Source: Muscardinus avellanarius (taxonomy: Eukaryota; Chordata; Mammalia; Rodentia; Gliridae). From it: 64,000 bases of DNA. The position numbers were made by a program, and so were the translations under genes. The notes under the pieces are model-generated. The model saw only the letters and a program-made list of their open reading frames with translations. It made no database searches and was not told where the DNA came from. The DNA lies in NCBI GenBank assembly GCA_963383645.1, contig OY726567.1:67266575-67330574 (forward strand), given 5' to 3'. Positions 26,633 to 38,808 of this stretch are shown here, in pieces (the first letter of the stretch is position 1; the number at the start of each line of letters is the position of its first letter).

Positions 26633-27404
26633 CTTATTGAAAGGCTAAAGAAGCAGGTGTGGGCAGGGGGAAGAGCTGGCTGGAGGCCCAGCAGGCAGGG
26701 GACGAGGCCGCAGAGGGTCCAGCTTAGCGGTATTGGGAGGTCAGCACTGCGCTCACCAAGTCCAAAACCTTCTCCATGGAGGTGTGGACGGCAGGTTGAA
26801 ATCCCGCACGTACCCTCTGGACATGCTCACGATAATGCTGTGGCCAGGAGCTGTGAAGAGAGAAGAATCAGGTCAGTGCCAGCGAGACCCTGCTGCCTGC
26901 ACTCACCTTCAGAAACATGGGGGTCTCTGTCAGCACTCAAGGACAGCTGTGTCTTCTGCACCCCAGATCATTCCCAGCCTAGAAGAACACTCACCCTGAA
27001 GTTGACAAGGTCCACACGTAGCCTGTGGGCATGCAGGTCAGCCAGGGCACTCAGGGCAGCAGGCAAGTCATCTATGTTGTCCACGGCATCAGTCGTTGCA
27101 AAATCACCTTTCTTTCCTGATGCCTTACCTGGTCAGAGTTGGGACTCGGGTCAAAATGGGGGAAGTAGGTCTTGACTGTGGGAAAGCTCAGGAAGGTCCT
27201 GCAGAGAGAAGTGAAGGGTGGGCAGTGATCGAGGATGTCAGGCATGGACACTCAGTGCCTGCCGGGCCCTAGGGCTGGCCTTGAGCCCTGGGTTATGAAC
27301 AAGCAGGGGAGGGTCCTCACCTCTTCCCCAATTTTGGCAGTGTTGCCTCTGACGTTCTCCCAGGAACCCCTGATGTTGGCCTTGTCTTCAGCAGACAGCG
27401 CCAT
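26633..27404 (-). pseudogene. Alpha-type (theta-like) globin pseudogene, copy 6
   Basis: Exon 1 starts at ATG 27404 ([21 protein letters not shown]) but has lost about 11 bases before the donor, breaking phase. Exon 2 (about 26997-27198) reads [32 protein letters not shown], again with Gln at E7, and then loses a base. Exon 3 (stop 26724-26726) lacks bases in its first codons. The poly(A) signal has become AATAAG (about 26632). Upstream, TATA has decayed to GACATGAAAG and the CCAAT box has lost a base. Multiple disabling changes make it a clear pseudogene, although it is the closest relative of the intact copy in exon 1. Confidence 0.93.
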
Positions 27405-27429
27405 GGTGGGCTCTTCCTGAGCCTGCTCC

Positions 27430-27905
27430 AAACCAGAAGCCAGTGTGCTGGTAGACAGGGCAGAGCTTTCATGTCCTAGGGCAGAGTCACAGCACAGGGC
27501 TGTGCTCATGGCTGCCAGGGTGCTAGGAGGCCCCACCAGGAAAGCACAGAGGGCCTGTCGGGGCCTGGCTGGGCTCCAAGGCTGCTCCAGATGAGTTAGC
27601 ACCAGGCAGACACACAGCCGGCTCCTCCTGCGAGAAGAAGCCCCAGTCTGAGGATCCTGCACAGGTTCCAGAGACCCCGAACCTCACTGTGCACCGTGTG
27701 CAGTCCAGAGCCAGATGTGCTGGGCACCTCTCCTGCTGGCTGGGTGGGGAGAGCCATCCTTCCTGAGGTGACACACAGCTGCTCTCATGACAGACTTCTT
27801 CTTCTACACCAGAGATACTACTGTCCCTGTAACCTGGGGTCCAATCCTACCAGCTCCATCCCCATGGTTAGCCAGGGCCCTGGGCATCTCAGGGAGACAG
27901 AATCA
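27430..27905 (-). repeat. Upstream block of globin copy 6
   Basis: Similar to 21850-22330. Promoter boxes are damaged as described for the pseudogene. Confidence 0.75.
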
Positions 27906-28375
27906 GACTCTCACCACTATAGTATACAAAATAAACATATAGTAATCAAGCTGGGCATGGTGGTGCATGCTTGTAATTCAAGAGATTGGGAGGCTGAGAT
28001 TGGAGAATCACAGGTTGAAAGACAGCCTCAGTTACTTAGTAAGGCCTTCTGCAACTTAGTGAGACCCTGTTTCAAAATAAAGAATAAAATATGGCTGGAG
28101 AGCCGGGCGCGTTGGCGCACGCTTATGATCCCAGCATTTGGGAGGCTGACACAGGAAGATCGTGGTTTGTGTACAGCCTCAACTACTTGCTGAGGCCCTT
28201 TGCAACTGAGGGAGACTTGTTTCAAAATAAAAAAATAAAAAATAGATCTGGAAGTGTAGCTCTGAGGTAAAATGAGTTCCATGTCCAGTACTGGAAAAAA
28301 ATAGAAATCAATGCTTTAGCCAGGCGTGGTGGCACATGCTTCTAATCCCAGTAGTTGTGAGGCTGAGACAGGAGG
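27906..28375 (+). repeat. Sense SINE cluster
   Basis: Two B1-dID copies (about 27945-28095 and 28100-28290), plus the start of a third (28315-28375) that runs into the IR1 arm. Confidence 0.8.
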
Positions 28376-28648
28376 ATTGGGGTTCGCTGCTAGCCTCAGC
28401 CAGAAAATTAGTGAGGCCGTTCACAACTTAGTGACACACTCTTTCCAACTAAAAAAAAATGACAACAAGAAAAACAATAACAAAAAAACAGGGTTGAGGT
28501 AGGTGTGGTGTAGCTCAGAGGCAGAATGCCTCTGAGTTCAATCCTAGTATAGTGGAGGCTCAGACAGGAGAACTGCAGGGTGGAGGACAGCACAAGCATT
28601 GTAGCAAAGCAGCAATAGCAAGACCCTGGTATGTGTGTGTGTGTTTCT

Positions 28649-28686
<38 letters not shown>

Positions 28687-29356
28687 TACTGGGGATTGAA
28701 CCAAGTGCATTCTACCTCCGTGCTACGCCCTCAGCCCTCTTTTTTATCTTTAATTTGAAACAGGGTTTTGCTAAGTTGACAAGAGTCTCACTACTTGCTG
28801 AAGCTGGCCTCATATTGTGATCTTCCTTGTCTGTGCTTCCACAATGCCGCATTGCAGGCATGTGTCAGGACACCTGGCTTCCAGCCTTATTTTTATTTTA
28901 TTTTCTTGTAGGGTCTCACTAGTTTGCTGAGTTTATTGCTGTTCACTGAGGCTGGCCTCAGACCTACCATCCTCCTGCCTTATTCCCCCAAGTCCTGGGA
29001 TTCAGGCATGCACCAACACACTCAGCTTCCTCACGATCTGAGGTTACTAGAACTTCCCTTACTCAGGAGACTTATCCTGTGCACCTAAATACCTTGCTAG
29101 TTACCCTACCCAATAAACAGCTTATGCAGGAGAGCTCTAACATCCTAGAAACCTCATAGGGGAGCCGGGCGTGGTGACACATGTTTGTAATCCCAGCATT
29201 CTGAAGGCTGAGACTGGAAGATCGTGGTTCGCGGACAGCCTCAGCTAATAGTGAGGCCCTCTGCAACTCAGTGAGACCCTGTTTCAAAAAATAGGGTAGG
29301 GGATGTAGCTCAGAGGTAGAATGCCCCTGGGTTCCATCCCAGGACCCGCAAAAAAA

Positions 29357-29389
<33 letters not shown>

Positions 29390-29936
29390 AAAAGAAAAGA
29401 AACCTCCTAGGGGACTCTCCAGCATCACGTATTGATCAGAAATTGGAGACCACTTTGAGATCCAGAGGAGGACACGAACACCATAAACCATCTGTGAACA
29501 CTGGAGTGATGTTACACCTCCACATGCCAACCTTCACCAAGTTTCCTGGGAGTTCTCTTTTTGTTTTTGGTTACTGGTGGTTTAACCCAGGAACAGTTTA
29601 TCTCCAAGGAACACACAGCCCTTTGGTAAATTAATTAATTAATTAGTTATTTTGAGTTACTAGGGATTGAATCCAAGGGCATTTTACCTTTGGGCTGAAC
29701 CCCAGCCCTTTTATTTATTTGTCTGTTTGTTTGATTATTTATTTTGCAAAACTGGGAATGGAACCCAGGGACATTCTTCCTCTGAGCTACACTCCCAGCC
29801 TTATTTTTTTATTCTTTATTTTGAAACAAGGTTTTTCTAAGTTACAGAGTATCTCACTAAGTAGCTGAGGCTCACCACAATGCTGTGATCCTCCTGTCTC
29901 AGCCTCCCTAGTACTGGGATTACAAATGTGGGCTAC
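28376..29936 (-). repeat. Inverted-repeat arm IR1, right
   Basis: Reverse-complement partner of 7931-9498, including a (TG)n tract (28639-28684), a SINE with a long A-run (29160-29400) and the (TTAA)n patch (29625-29645). Confidence 0.9.
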
Positions 29937-30384
29937 AATGCACTTTACTTAAAGTTTTGCCTTAGGCTGCAGGCCAATCAGGCTGAGGGAGGCTGCATCT
30001 ACTTAGGCGCTGTATGGACACACCCCATCAATCCTCCAGTCTCTGCCTCCCGAATGCTGGGATTACAAAACAGTTCCTCTTTTAAAAGAAATTTGGTGCT
30101 GGGTTGACGGTGCATGCCTGTAATCCCAGTACCTGGGTGGAGCCTGAGCCAGGAGGATCACAGGTTTGAAGATAGCTCAGCAATGTAGCAAGACTCTCAG
30201 TAACCTAAAAAAATATATAAATAAAAAATGTTTAAAAATATATAAATAAAAATTGCTGAGGTGTAGCTCAGAGGTAGAACGACTGGGTTCAAATCCCAGT
30301 AACACTAAATAAATAAATATAAAATAAAAATTAGAAGAGAAGGCCAGGGTTGTGTCTAGATAGACCTTGGTTCAATCCCCAGTA

Positions 30385-30456
<72 letters not shown>

Positions 30457-30640
30457 GCTATTGGGAATTGAGTTCAGGGATGTCCTACCTCTGAGCTACA
30501 CCCTCAGCCCTATTTTATTTTGAGACATGGCCTCACTTAGTTGCTGACAGCCTAAGTTTCTGAGGCTGACCTTGCACCTGGGATTTTCCTGCCTCAGCCT
30601 CCCAAGTGCTGGGATTACAGGTATGCACCACCATGCCTGG
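29937..30640. repeat. End of the array: SINEs and (CT)n
   Basis: A short single-copy stretch (29937-30010), a scrap like the globin 3' flank (30068-30100), sense SINEs (30095-30380), a long (CT)n tract (30386-30452), and an antisense SINE (30455-30640). Confidence 0.7.
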
Positions 30641-30958
30641 CTGATTTAATGATTTAAAAATTATATGTGTATATTCATGACTGTTATTTTTAAAAGAAGT
30701 TCTAATTATGTATCTCATGCAACATTGTGTTCCAATTATTTTATTGTATTTAATTTATCCTAATACTTTGAAAATGTATATAATTTACCACTTTATTATT
30801 CATTGAAGACCTGATTTGATATAAAACTCCAAAGGAACAAATAGAATGACAAAAAAAAGCCAGATTATCCCCATCAACTCCCAGTTCTCTTCCCCTGGCA
30901 TCTGCAAGAATTAGTTTCTTCTGAAACTTTCAAGAGATGTTGAATGCACATGTGTGTG

Positions 30959-31003
<45 letters not shown>

Positions 31004-32080
31004 TCTCCTCACTCAATTCTAGCAGGGCAAGCAAACTAGAGAATCAACAGTAGGACCATCTTTCTCCTTGCTGGTGTTCCAGGTGCACTGGGGGAAGGAT
31101 CCAGGTTTCCACAGCAACCAGCCTTCTCTGGAAAATAGAGAGAAAACATAGGTTGACTCCCCAAGAATGGAGCAGGGATCCTGCCTTGGAAAAGAGTGCC
31201 CCTGCAGTGACCCAGAATGGAGGCAGAGGAATTTAGCACTGCCATCTCCCCACTCCACTCCATGCACACACTCCCAGTTCCCCATGGGGAATTCACAAGT
31301 CCTGGGAGTGAGACTGGGAAAGGGGAGTGTCTCTCCTGGTGTTGAAGAGCCTGCAAGAAGGTGCTACCCCGTGGAGCAGAACTAGGGCAGGCGGACGTCA
31401 GAGCCCACAGTCTGGGGTCTGAATCACAACTCTGCCATTACCTGGATTGGTGAGCCGGGTACTGTGGTTCCACGGATAGAGAGGGCTGCTTGCTGTGTGC
31501 CGGGCACTGGGAACCAGTGCAAGACCTTTCCTATCCTGCCTCTCAGAGCGGGACTAACTTTCTCCCAATATCTTTAAAATTTTTGAGTCTTAGATTTTGA
31601 TCATTAACAAGTACACACATTTTCCCTGTTAGACATCAAGATAGCTTTGTAAAGTGAGATTTCCTGCTGAACACACTTCATCTCTTCTCTACAGGTGAGT
31701 GACTGCTGTCGGGAGTTTGGTACTCAGGTGGAGAGCGCCTTCATTGTACATGCCTATGTGTGCCTAGAGAAAAGATGGAATGTGTGCGTGTGGGCCGATG
31801 GGAACACGTCACCTCTCAGCTTCTTTCCTTATGCATGTAATGTGCCTAAATAATATTACTTAACTTCATGATAAAATGCTAAATTGTATCAGCTGATTAC
31901 TATGAGAAACATACCGTTGTGTGTTAATAACATAAGCTGAGATAATTAAATCTACATGCCATATTTTCTTGATGCTATGGTGACATTTTAGCTGGCTTTT
32001 TTTTTTTTTTTACATTTTAACATCATCACATTGAAATGTGCTCGCAATTCTTCATGTCTTTGAAATTTCTTTTTTTTTTC
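30641..32080. other. Mostly single-copy sequence with (CA)n and a MIR fragment
   Basis: A (CA)n tract lies at 30962-31001. A MIR-like core is at about 31395-31450 ('cagtctggggtctgaatcacaactctgcc'). Elsewhere, AT-rich sequence at 31560-31990 shows no repeat or coding signal that I can name. Confidence 0.5.
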
Positions 32081-33215
32081 TTTTCTTTTTTTTTTGTGGT
32101 ACTGGGGTAGAACCCAGAGGCTTTCTACCACTGGGCTATAATCCCAGACCAATTTTATATTTTATTTGGAAACAGGGTCTCACTAAGTTGCTGAGAGCCT
32201 CACTAAGTAGCTGAGGCTGGCTTTGAACTTGTGTGATCCTCTTGTCTCAGCCTCCCAAGTGCGGGGATTACAAGCATGCGCCACCACGCCCGGCAAAATT
32301 TCTTTTTTTTTTTTTAAGTATTTTAACATCTTATTTGATAAGCAATACAGGTGGAAGCAACATAGCCAGGAAGGAAAACTAGGTTGCAGCTGGGCATGGT
32401 GACGAACGCCGCCTGTAATCCCAATACTTGGGAGGCTGAGGCAGGAAGATTGCAGGTTTGAAGTCAGCCTCAGTAATTTAGTTGCATTTTAAGATTAACC
32501 CAATGTAACAGAGCCACTCTGTCTAGTCCCGGTCTCCAAAAAGTAACACATTGAGCACTTCCTGTAAGTCTGGATTCCTTAGTGAAATTCTATTGCTGGG
32601 TTTGCCATTCTGAGATTTGAAGATGTGTTATCTTTCTGGATATGCTAAACATTTAACAAAAATTACTTCTTTTTATTATGAAAGAATAAGTGTAGCACTG
32701 GTAATTTTGGTAATCAGTCTTGTGGGTTTTATTTTTCTTCTATTTGTTGTAGTACTGGAGACTGAACTCTGGGGCATTCTACCTTTGAGCTATGCCCTCA
32801 GCTTTTTGTTATTTTGAAAAGGGTCTCAACATTGTTGAGAGTCTCCCTAAATTGCTGAGGTTGGCCTTAAACCTGCACTCCTCCTGTCACGGCCTCTCAA
32901 GCACTGTAATTACAGGTGTGCACTACTTTGCTCAGCTGGTTTTATTTTTTTTTAAAAAAATACCTTCTGTGTTTTTAATTTGTCAAGTCTTTTTTTTTTT
33001 TTGTACTGGGGATGGAACCCAGGGACATTCTACCTCTGAGCTATACTCTCAGCCCTATTTTTTTTTTTTAGTCTTTTTATTTGTGAAACAGGGTCTCAGT
33101 GAGTTGTGAAGGGCCTCACTAAGTAGCTGAGGCTGTCTGAGAACCGTGATCCCCTGGCCTCAGCCTCCTGAATGCTGGGATTACAAATGGGCGCCACCAT
33201 GCCTGGCTTGGCAAG
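32081..33215. repeat. SINEs
   Basis: Antisense copies at about 32083-32296, 32740-32937 and 32990-33210, and a sense B1 piece at 32388-32485. Positions 32490-32735 are unassigned. Confidence 0.75.
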
Positions 33216-33219
33216 TCAT

Positions 33220-33420
33220 TATCTATGCATCCATAGAGAATATCTAATATTTGTGATTTTGTTTGATGGGTTATTATGTTGTCATATAAATTATGTCAGA
33301 CTACATATGTGGTTTTGTAACTTGCCCCTCTACCCAGACACACTCAAAATGTGTCTTGAGAATCTTTCTATATCGGTCCACAAAGATCTGTTTTGTTCTA
33401 TGAAATGAGGAAAATAATGT
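33220..33420 (+). repeat. Old L1 3'UTR-like fragment
   Basis: AT-rich text including 'gttttgtaacttgcccctctacc' and 'aatctttctatatcggtcca' resembles the 3' ends of ancient L1M elements. Assignment is from memory of the family and is tentative. Confidence 0.4.
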
Positions 33421-33529
33421 TACCTAACAGTGTCTAAGTGAGAACACAAAACACTGTCAGTAAATGTTGCTTGGCTTACGATGATTCTATCACTGGAACA
33501 TTAACCCCAGAAACCTTTCTCCAACTCTA

Positions 33530-34012
33530 TGTCAGTGCTGCAGATTGAACCCAGGGCCTCATTCATACTAAGCAAGCACTCTACCCGCCAGCCCTTTTAT
33601 TTATTTATTTTTGAGACAGGCTCTCGCTGAGTTGCAGAGGCTGGCCTCTAATTTGTGATTCTCCTGCCTCAGCCTGCCAAGTAGCTGGAATTATAGGTAT
33701 GTGACATCACACCTGGCTAACCCTATCTTACATTTCTTTCTTTCTTTCTCTCTTCCTTCCTTCCTTTCTCTCTTTCTTTCTGTTTTCTTTCTTTCTTTTT
33801 TTTTTTTTTTGCAGTACTGGGGATTGAATTCATGGGGCACTCAACCTCTGAGCTACACCCCCAGCCTTTTTTTTATTCTTTATTTTGAAATACTTTCTTA
33901 CTAAGTTGTGGAGGGCCTCACTAAGTAGCTGAGGCTGGCCTTGAACCTGCGATCCTCCTGTCTCAGCCTCCCAAGGACTGGGATTACAAGCGTGCACCAC
34001 CACACCCAGCCA
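33530..34012 (-). repeat. Antisense SINEs with a CT-rich tract
   Basis: An antisense B1-like copy (33530-33720), a (CTTT/CCTT)n tract (33735-33812) and an antisense B1-dID (33813-34012). Confidence 0.8.
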
Positions 34013-35305
34013 GCTACCCATCATTTCTGAGTGGGACTTCAGAAAGGTGTGTGGTTGGAGGATGAGGTGGAGAACACGTGCTTCTCCAAGCCGATGTGGC
34101 AGCTCCCTGCACTTCTATGACTTTGGCCCATGCATCCACATGACTGGATGCTTTGAGGTTTCAGGTAGTGAAGTCAGTTTTCCTATCTCAGTCATCCTTT
34201 ACTCCCTTCAGAATAAATGGAACAAAGTTTTGGGGGACAGGCACTGGACACTGGATTAAATCCTGGCTATATGATTTACAACCTGAATTTGGTCCCCTCC
34301 CAGGGGACCCGAAGGCCCCAAATGACCAATGTTTGGAAATAACCTAAATACCAGTAGTTTGAGAATGAGCCATAAACTAGATGCATCCATACAGGGTGAT
34401 TAATTCCCTGAAGTTGTCTTCAAAATGAAGTAGATTCTTCTCCTTGTGGGATGACACTGAAGGATCCTCTTCTTGGTGCCACAAGGGTCTTCTGGGTCAT
34501 AGCTGGTGGACAGAGGAGGGATCCACAGATTGTCTGCCCATGAAGCAGTCAGGGCAGAGGTTTGCTCATCAGGAATCCTATGATCTTGGATATCTTCACT
34601 GCCAAAAATATGGGCTGCATCCAGACAAGTAGTACATTTAGTGAGGGCTCACTTGTTTTCTTTTTAATTTAATTAGTTGCCAATATTAAGACATCAGGAT
34701 TGTGTAAATATTTTTTGTGGTACTGAGAATTCCCAGGGGGCAATCTACCTCCAAGCTACACCCCCGGTACTGGGATTACAGATGTGTGTCATCATACGTG
34801 GCAGGATTTTGTACATTTATAAACATCACTTTTCACTTTGAACACCTTTCAAAATAACATTCACAGTGCATTTGTTATCTTCCAAAAAGTGTTTCAAGTG
34901 CTGAAGGCTTAAAGGTGAATTAAAAACATGTAGCTGTAACCCCCATGGAGCTGAAATTCTGGAAGGCAAAGAAAACAATAAGATACATATATATGCTAAG
35001 CTCCAGTTTCTCTTGAGAGCTGTTAATATCAGCCCCACTGAGCCAGTCATTGCATGAGAGAATAGAAAAGTGGGTTAGTGCCAGATCACAGTGACACCAA
35101 GTGTGCAAAGGGTTCAGTCAGAGCCTCAAAGCTTCCTCTTGCCCCTTGAAGAAGTGTGGACAGCATTCTCTTGGGTATCTACCTTGGGCATCTCGGTGGC
35201 CCTGTAATATCTAGCACACAGTTGGCTCTTTACAAACGCCTGTCTCCTGAGTGATTGGGCATCCATGCCTTCTCTGGTGACCAGATCTTTGTAAAGAACA
35301 AACCT
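34013..35305. other. Single-copy intergenic stretch
   Basis: No gene is recognised. A MIR-like piece ('cactggattaaatcctggctatatgattta') is near 34245-34285, and an antisense ID scrap near 34715-34800. Short open frames (for example 34444-34632 and 35126-35326) have no recognisable homology. Confidence 0.4.
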
Positions 35306-37560
35306 GTAAACTGGGTGTGGTGGCACAGGCTTGTAATCCCAGTACTTGGGAGTTTGAGACAGGAGGATTGCAGGTACATGGCCAGTCTATCTACTTAGGG
35401 AGGCCCTCTGCATCTTAGTGAGACCCTGTTTGAAAAAAATTAAAATAGGGCTAAGGGTATAGCTCAGAGGTAGAACACCCCTGGGTTCAATCCCCAGCAC
35501 CATAAAAAAGAGCTTGTTCATTCATTCATGTAACAAGTTTGAGTGTATGAGTGGATCTTGTGCCAGAAACTCATTCTTGGAGAGACTACAAAATTGGAAA
35601 CCCACATAATTTCAGATGAGTCATAGCAAAGGATGGTGAGCATGTCTATTCACCAGCTAAAGTAATACTAAAACAACATACATAATTTATAATGGATGGT
35701 TTTAGTTATATTTAAGAGTGTGGAGGGGGTTTGCCTCACAAACTTGAAAACAAGTTTTATTGTGTAAGAGTTCTAATTTTTCACAATTAAATTTCTAGAA
35801 ACCTCATAGTTTTAGAGAACCCAATGCTCAGAAATACATTTCAAAAATTAGTAACCATCCAAAAGGAAATGGCTCTTGGATTGGTTTGAAATGTACAGCC
35901 GTTGATTTTGGCTATTCTCAAAAATAGGCTCAACCACCTCCATGGAAATCAGGTGAGGTGGAGTCAATACCCACAGAAGTAAATCTCTTTATATAAGTTA
36001 GCTACTTGGACAAGATTATTACTCCTTAGAAAATACAGTGAGGTGACAACCCAGCTGGCAGGGATGTGGTACAGCATCAGTTTAACAGGGATCTTATGGG
36101 ACCCTGAGGTAGGCAGTTGCTGGTTTATGGTGCATAAGCCGCCAGAAATGGGGAGGGAACATTGAAGGGTGGGAAGTCTCTTACAGGCCTACCCAGTTTT
36201 TGTGGTACTGGGGATGAAACCCAGGGACATTCTACCTCTGAGCTACACCCTCAGCCTTATTTTTTATTCTTTATTTTTTGAAACAGGGTCTCACTGAGTT
36301 GCAAAAGGCCTCACTAAGTACTAGCTGAGGCTGGCCACGAAATGTGATTCTCCTGTCTCAGGCTCCCAAATGCTGGTATTACAAGTATGCACCACCATGC
36401 CTGGCTTCTGCCCAGCCTTTTAGCTTGCTCAAAGTAGAGGCTGTGTTCTAAAGCATCTTTGGGAGCTAGGCGTGGTGGCGCACACTTGTAATCCCAGCGC
36501 TTGGGAGGCTAAGACAAGAGGATCGCACAGGTTCAAAGCCAGCCTCAGCTACTTAGTGAAGCTTTCAGCAACTTAGTGAGACCCTGTTTCCAAATAAAGT
36601 ATAAAATAGATCTGGGAGTAATAGCCTGGAGGCACGCCCAACAGAAGTGCCCTTTTGAGTAAGGGTGAGAAAAGATAAGGCAAAAACCTTAATGGATGCC
36701 GGGTGTGGTGGCGCACACTTGTAATCCCTGCTCTTGGGAGGCGGAGACAGGAGGATCACGCAGGTTCGAAGCCAGCTGCACTGGCTTAAGAGACCCTGTT
36801 TCCAAATAAAAATATAAAATAGGTCTGGGAGTGTAGCCTGGAGGTAGAAGGGCTGCCAGGAACCCCAGTACTGCAAAACAAACAAACAAACAAACAAACA
36901 AACAAACAAACCCCCCCAAAACTTTAATGGCTCCACACACTTTGGAGGATAATTGAAGCATGGTATAAAGTTACTGGAAACCATGAAGCTCTTGTACAGT
37001 GAGATGACTGGAAAGTAAACTCCCTAACAATATCTTTGTAAGCCACACTTTGGGTTTTTTGGTTTTTTTGTTTGTTTTGTGGTACTGGGATTCCTGGAAA
37101 CCCTTCTACCTCTGGGCTACACTCCCAGGCCTAATGTATATATATGGTTCAATCCTCAGCACTGCTATCTATATATATGCTCAATGTTGAGCCATTACAT
37201 TATCTTTGAAGGAAAATTTCACTGTTTGTTGTACTGAAAACTGTGGTGTCCTATGTCCACTTGGACAAGAAACCCCCAAACTGGTCCCAATTCTCTTGCT
37301 CCCAGAGGGTGGATCAGGACCACATGAAGGAGTGTGGGATTTTTGAGGATTTTATTTTTCAGGTACTGGAAACGGAACTCAGGGGCATTGTACCTTCAAA
37401 TGACACCCCAGCCCTATTTTTAGTCATTTATGTTTGAAACAGAGTCTCACTGAGTTTTGAAGGGCCTATCTAAGTAGCTGAGGTGGTCTGCAAACTGAAA
37501 TCCTCCTGTCTCCGCCTCTCGAATGCTGGAATTACAAGCGTGCGCCACCACGCCTGGCTT
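35306..37560. repeat. SINE-dotted intergenic sequence
   Basis: Sense SINEs at about 35308-35508, 36465-36615 and 36697-36868. Antisense copies at 36197-36410 and 37360-37560, with a partial one at 37075-37135. (AAAC)n at 36878-36912. Positions 35510-36195 and 37145-37355 are unassigned and AT-rich. Confidence 0.7.
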
Positions 37561-38077
37561 GAGGAATTTTAAAACGGAAAATCATCTCGTTTCAAAAGTT
37601 GCCACCCAAAGCACATGATTTCAAATGTTTAGAATCCATTCACACTACATTTCTATACATGGACAATCATATTCCTCTTGTAGCTCTACCTTGCAGTGTA
37701 AAGAGTTAAGGCCCGTCCATAACTCATATGTGCTAGAACACTCCCCACCCCCATTTCCCTGCTTCTCCTAAGCCCAAGATAGCCTACAGACTGAAACCTG
37801 GGCACATCTTTCCATCGCTTGCCTTTCTGAAAACCTCAGACCCATGGAAGTTCTGGAAGTTCTGTGTTAATAATTTCAGTAAGGCTGTAGCTAGGCCCTA
37901 TTGTCTTAAGAGCCAAAGCTGCTGCTCAAAAATGATTCTGCAGCTTTTGTCATCATTTGCTTTCATCCCATGCTGTCTACAGTCCCAAGAGAGCTTTGTT
38001 TTCAGGCAACAACAGGGATTTTCCCAGGCAGATGGGTTTGGGGAAGAGGAGTCCTCTCTGGTTCAGTTGTGCAGAGA

Positions 38078-38098
38078 TTCAGCACCGCGGACAGCTCC
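38078..38098 (+). promoter_or_regulatory. RE1/NRSE (REST site) motif 1
   Basis: TTCAGCACCGCGGACAG plus a CTCC end matches the 21-base REST/NRSF consensus with few differences. REST represses neuronal genes in non-neuronal cells. Confidence 0.8.
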
Positions 38099-38137
38099 TA
38101 AGCCAGCGTGTGCCGCGGACAAGGCAGGGCACTGTGG

Positions 38138-38158
38138 TTCAGCACCACGGACAGCTCA
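38138..38158 (+). promoter_or_regulatory. RE1/NRSE (REST site) motif 2
   Basis: TTCAGCACCACGGACAG is the exact consensus over its first 17 bases. It lies 60 bp after motif 1. Confidence 0.85.
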
Positions 38159-38176
38159 TGAAGTGCGCTTTGCTCG

Positions 38177-38197
38177 TTCAGCACCGTGGACAGACGC
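38177..38197 (+). promoter_or_regulatory. RE1/NRSE (REST site) motif 3
   Basis: TTCAGCACCGTGGACAG followed by ACGC. It lies 39 bp after motif 2. A partial site ('tgccgcggacaaggc') sits between motifs 1 and 2. Confidence 0.75.
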
Positions 38198-38365
38198 AGC
38201 ACTTATGAGCTGCTTCCTGAGCCCACTCCCCCAAAACACTCCTAGAATCTCCCGATGGAGATATTTGCACCCTCCAGGCCTTCCTGGTGTACGGCTAGAA
38301 GGTCAGGCATCCAACAGTTAACAGGCCCACAAGAGAACTCTAAATTTTCTCTAAATAACTTGATC

Positions 38366-38770
38366 CTAGCTGGGTGTGGTGGTGCACACCTGTAAACTCC
38401 GTAATTAGGAGACTGAGACAGGAGGATCACAGGTTCCAGGCAGGCCTTGCTTAGTGAGACTCTCAGCAAGTTAGCTGTTTCAAAATAAATAAAAATAAAA
38501 ATGGCGGGAGATGTAGCTCTGAGGTAGAATGCCCCTGGAGTTGGTACTGGGGATTTCCCACTATCAGAAACAAAACAAGCCAGTCATGGTGGCACTAGCT
38601 TGTAATCCTGACATTTTGGAGGTTGAGACAGGAGGATCTGGGTTCGCAGCCAGCTTCAGCTACTTAGTGAGGCCCTTTGCAACTCAGTGAGATCCTGTCA
38701 AAATAAAGAATTAAAAATAGGGCTGGGGGTGTAGCTCAGAGGTAGAATGCCCCTGGGTTCCATCCCCAGC

Positions 38771-38808
<38 letters not shown>

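Larger units (their letters stand above)
37561..38365. other. Single-copy stretch holding the REST-site cluster
   Basis: No SINE is present. The core at 38070-38200 looks like imperfect tandem units, each starting with a REST motif. The rest is unassigned. Confidence 0.6.

Noticed and set aside
26414..27175. 253-codon open frame on the + strand
   Set aside because: It is antisense to the globin pseudogene and its 3' flank. Similar antisense frames appear over the other globin copies because of base composition.
34444..34632. Small open frame in single-copy sequence
   Set aside because: No recognisable family, no conserved start context and no splice partner, so chance is the simpler explanation.
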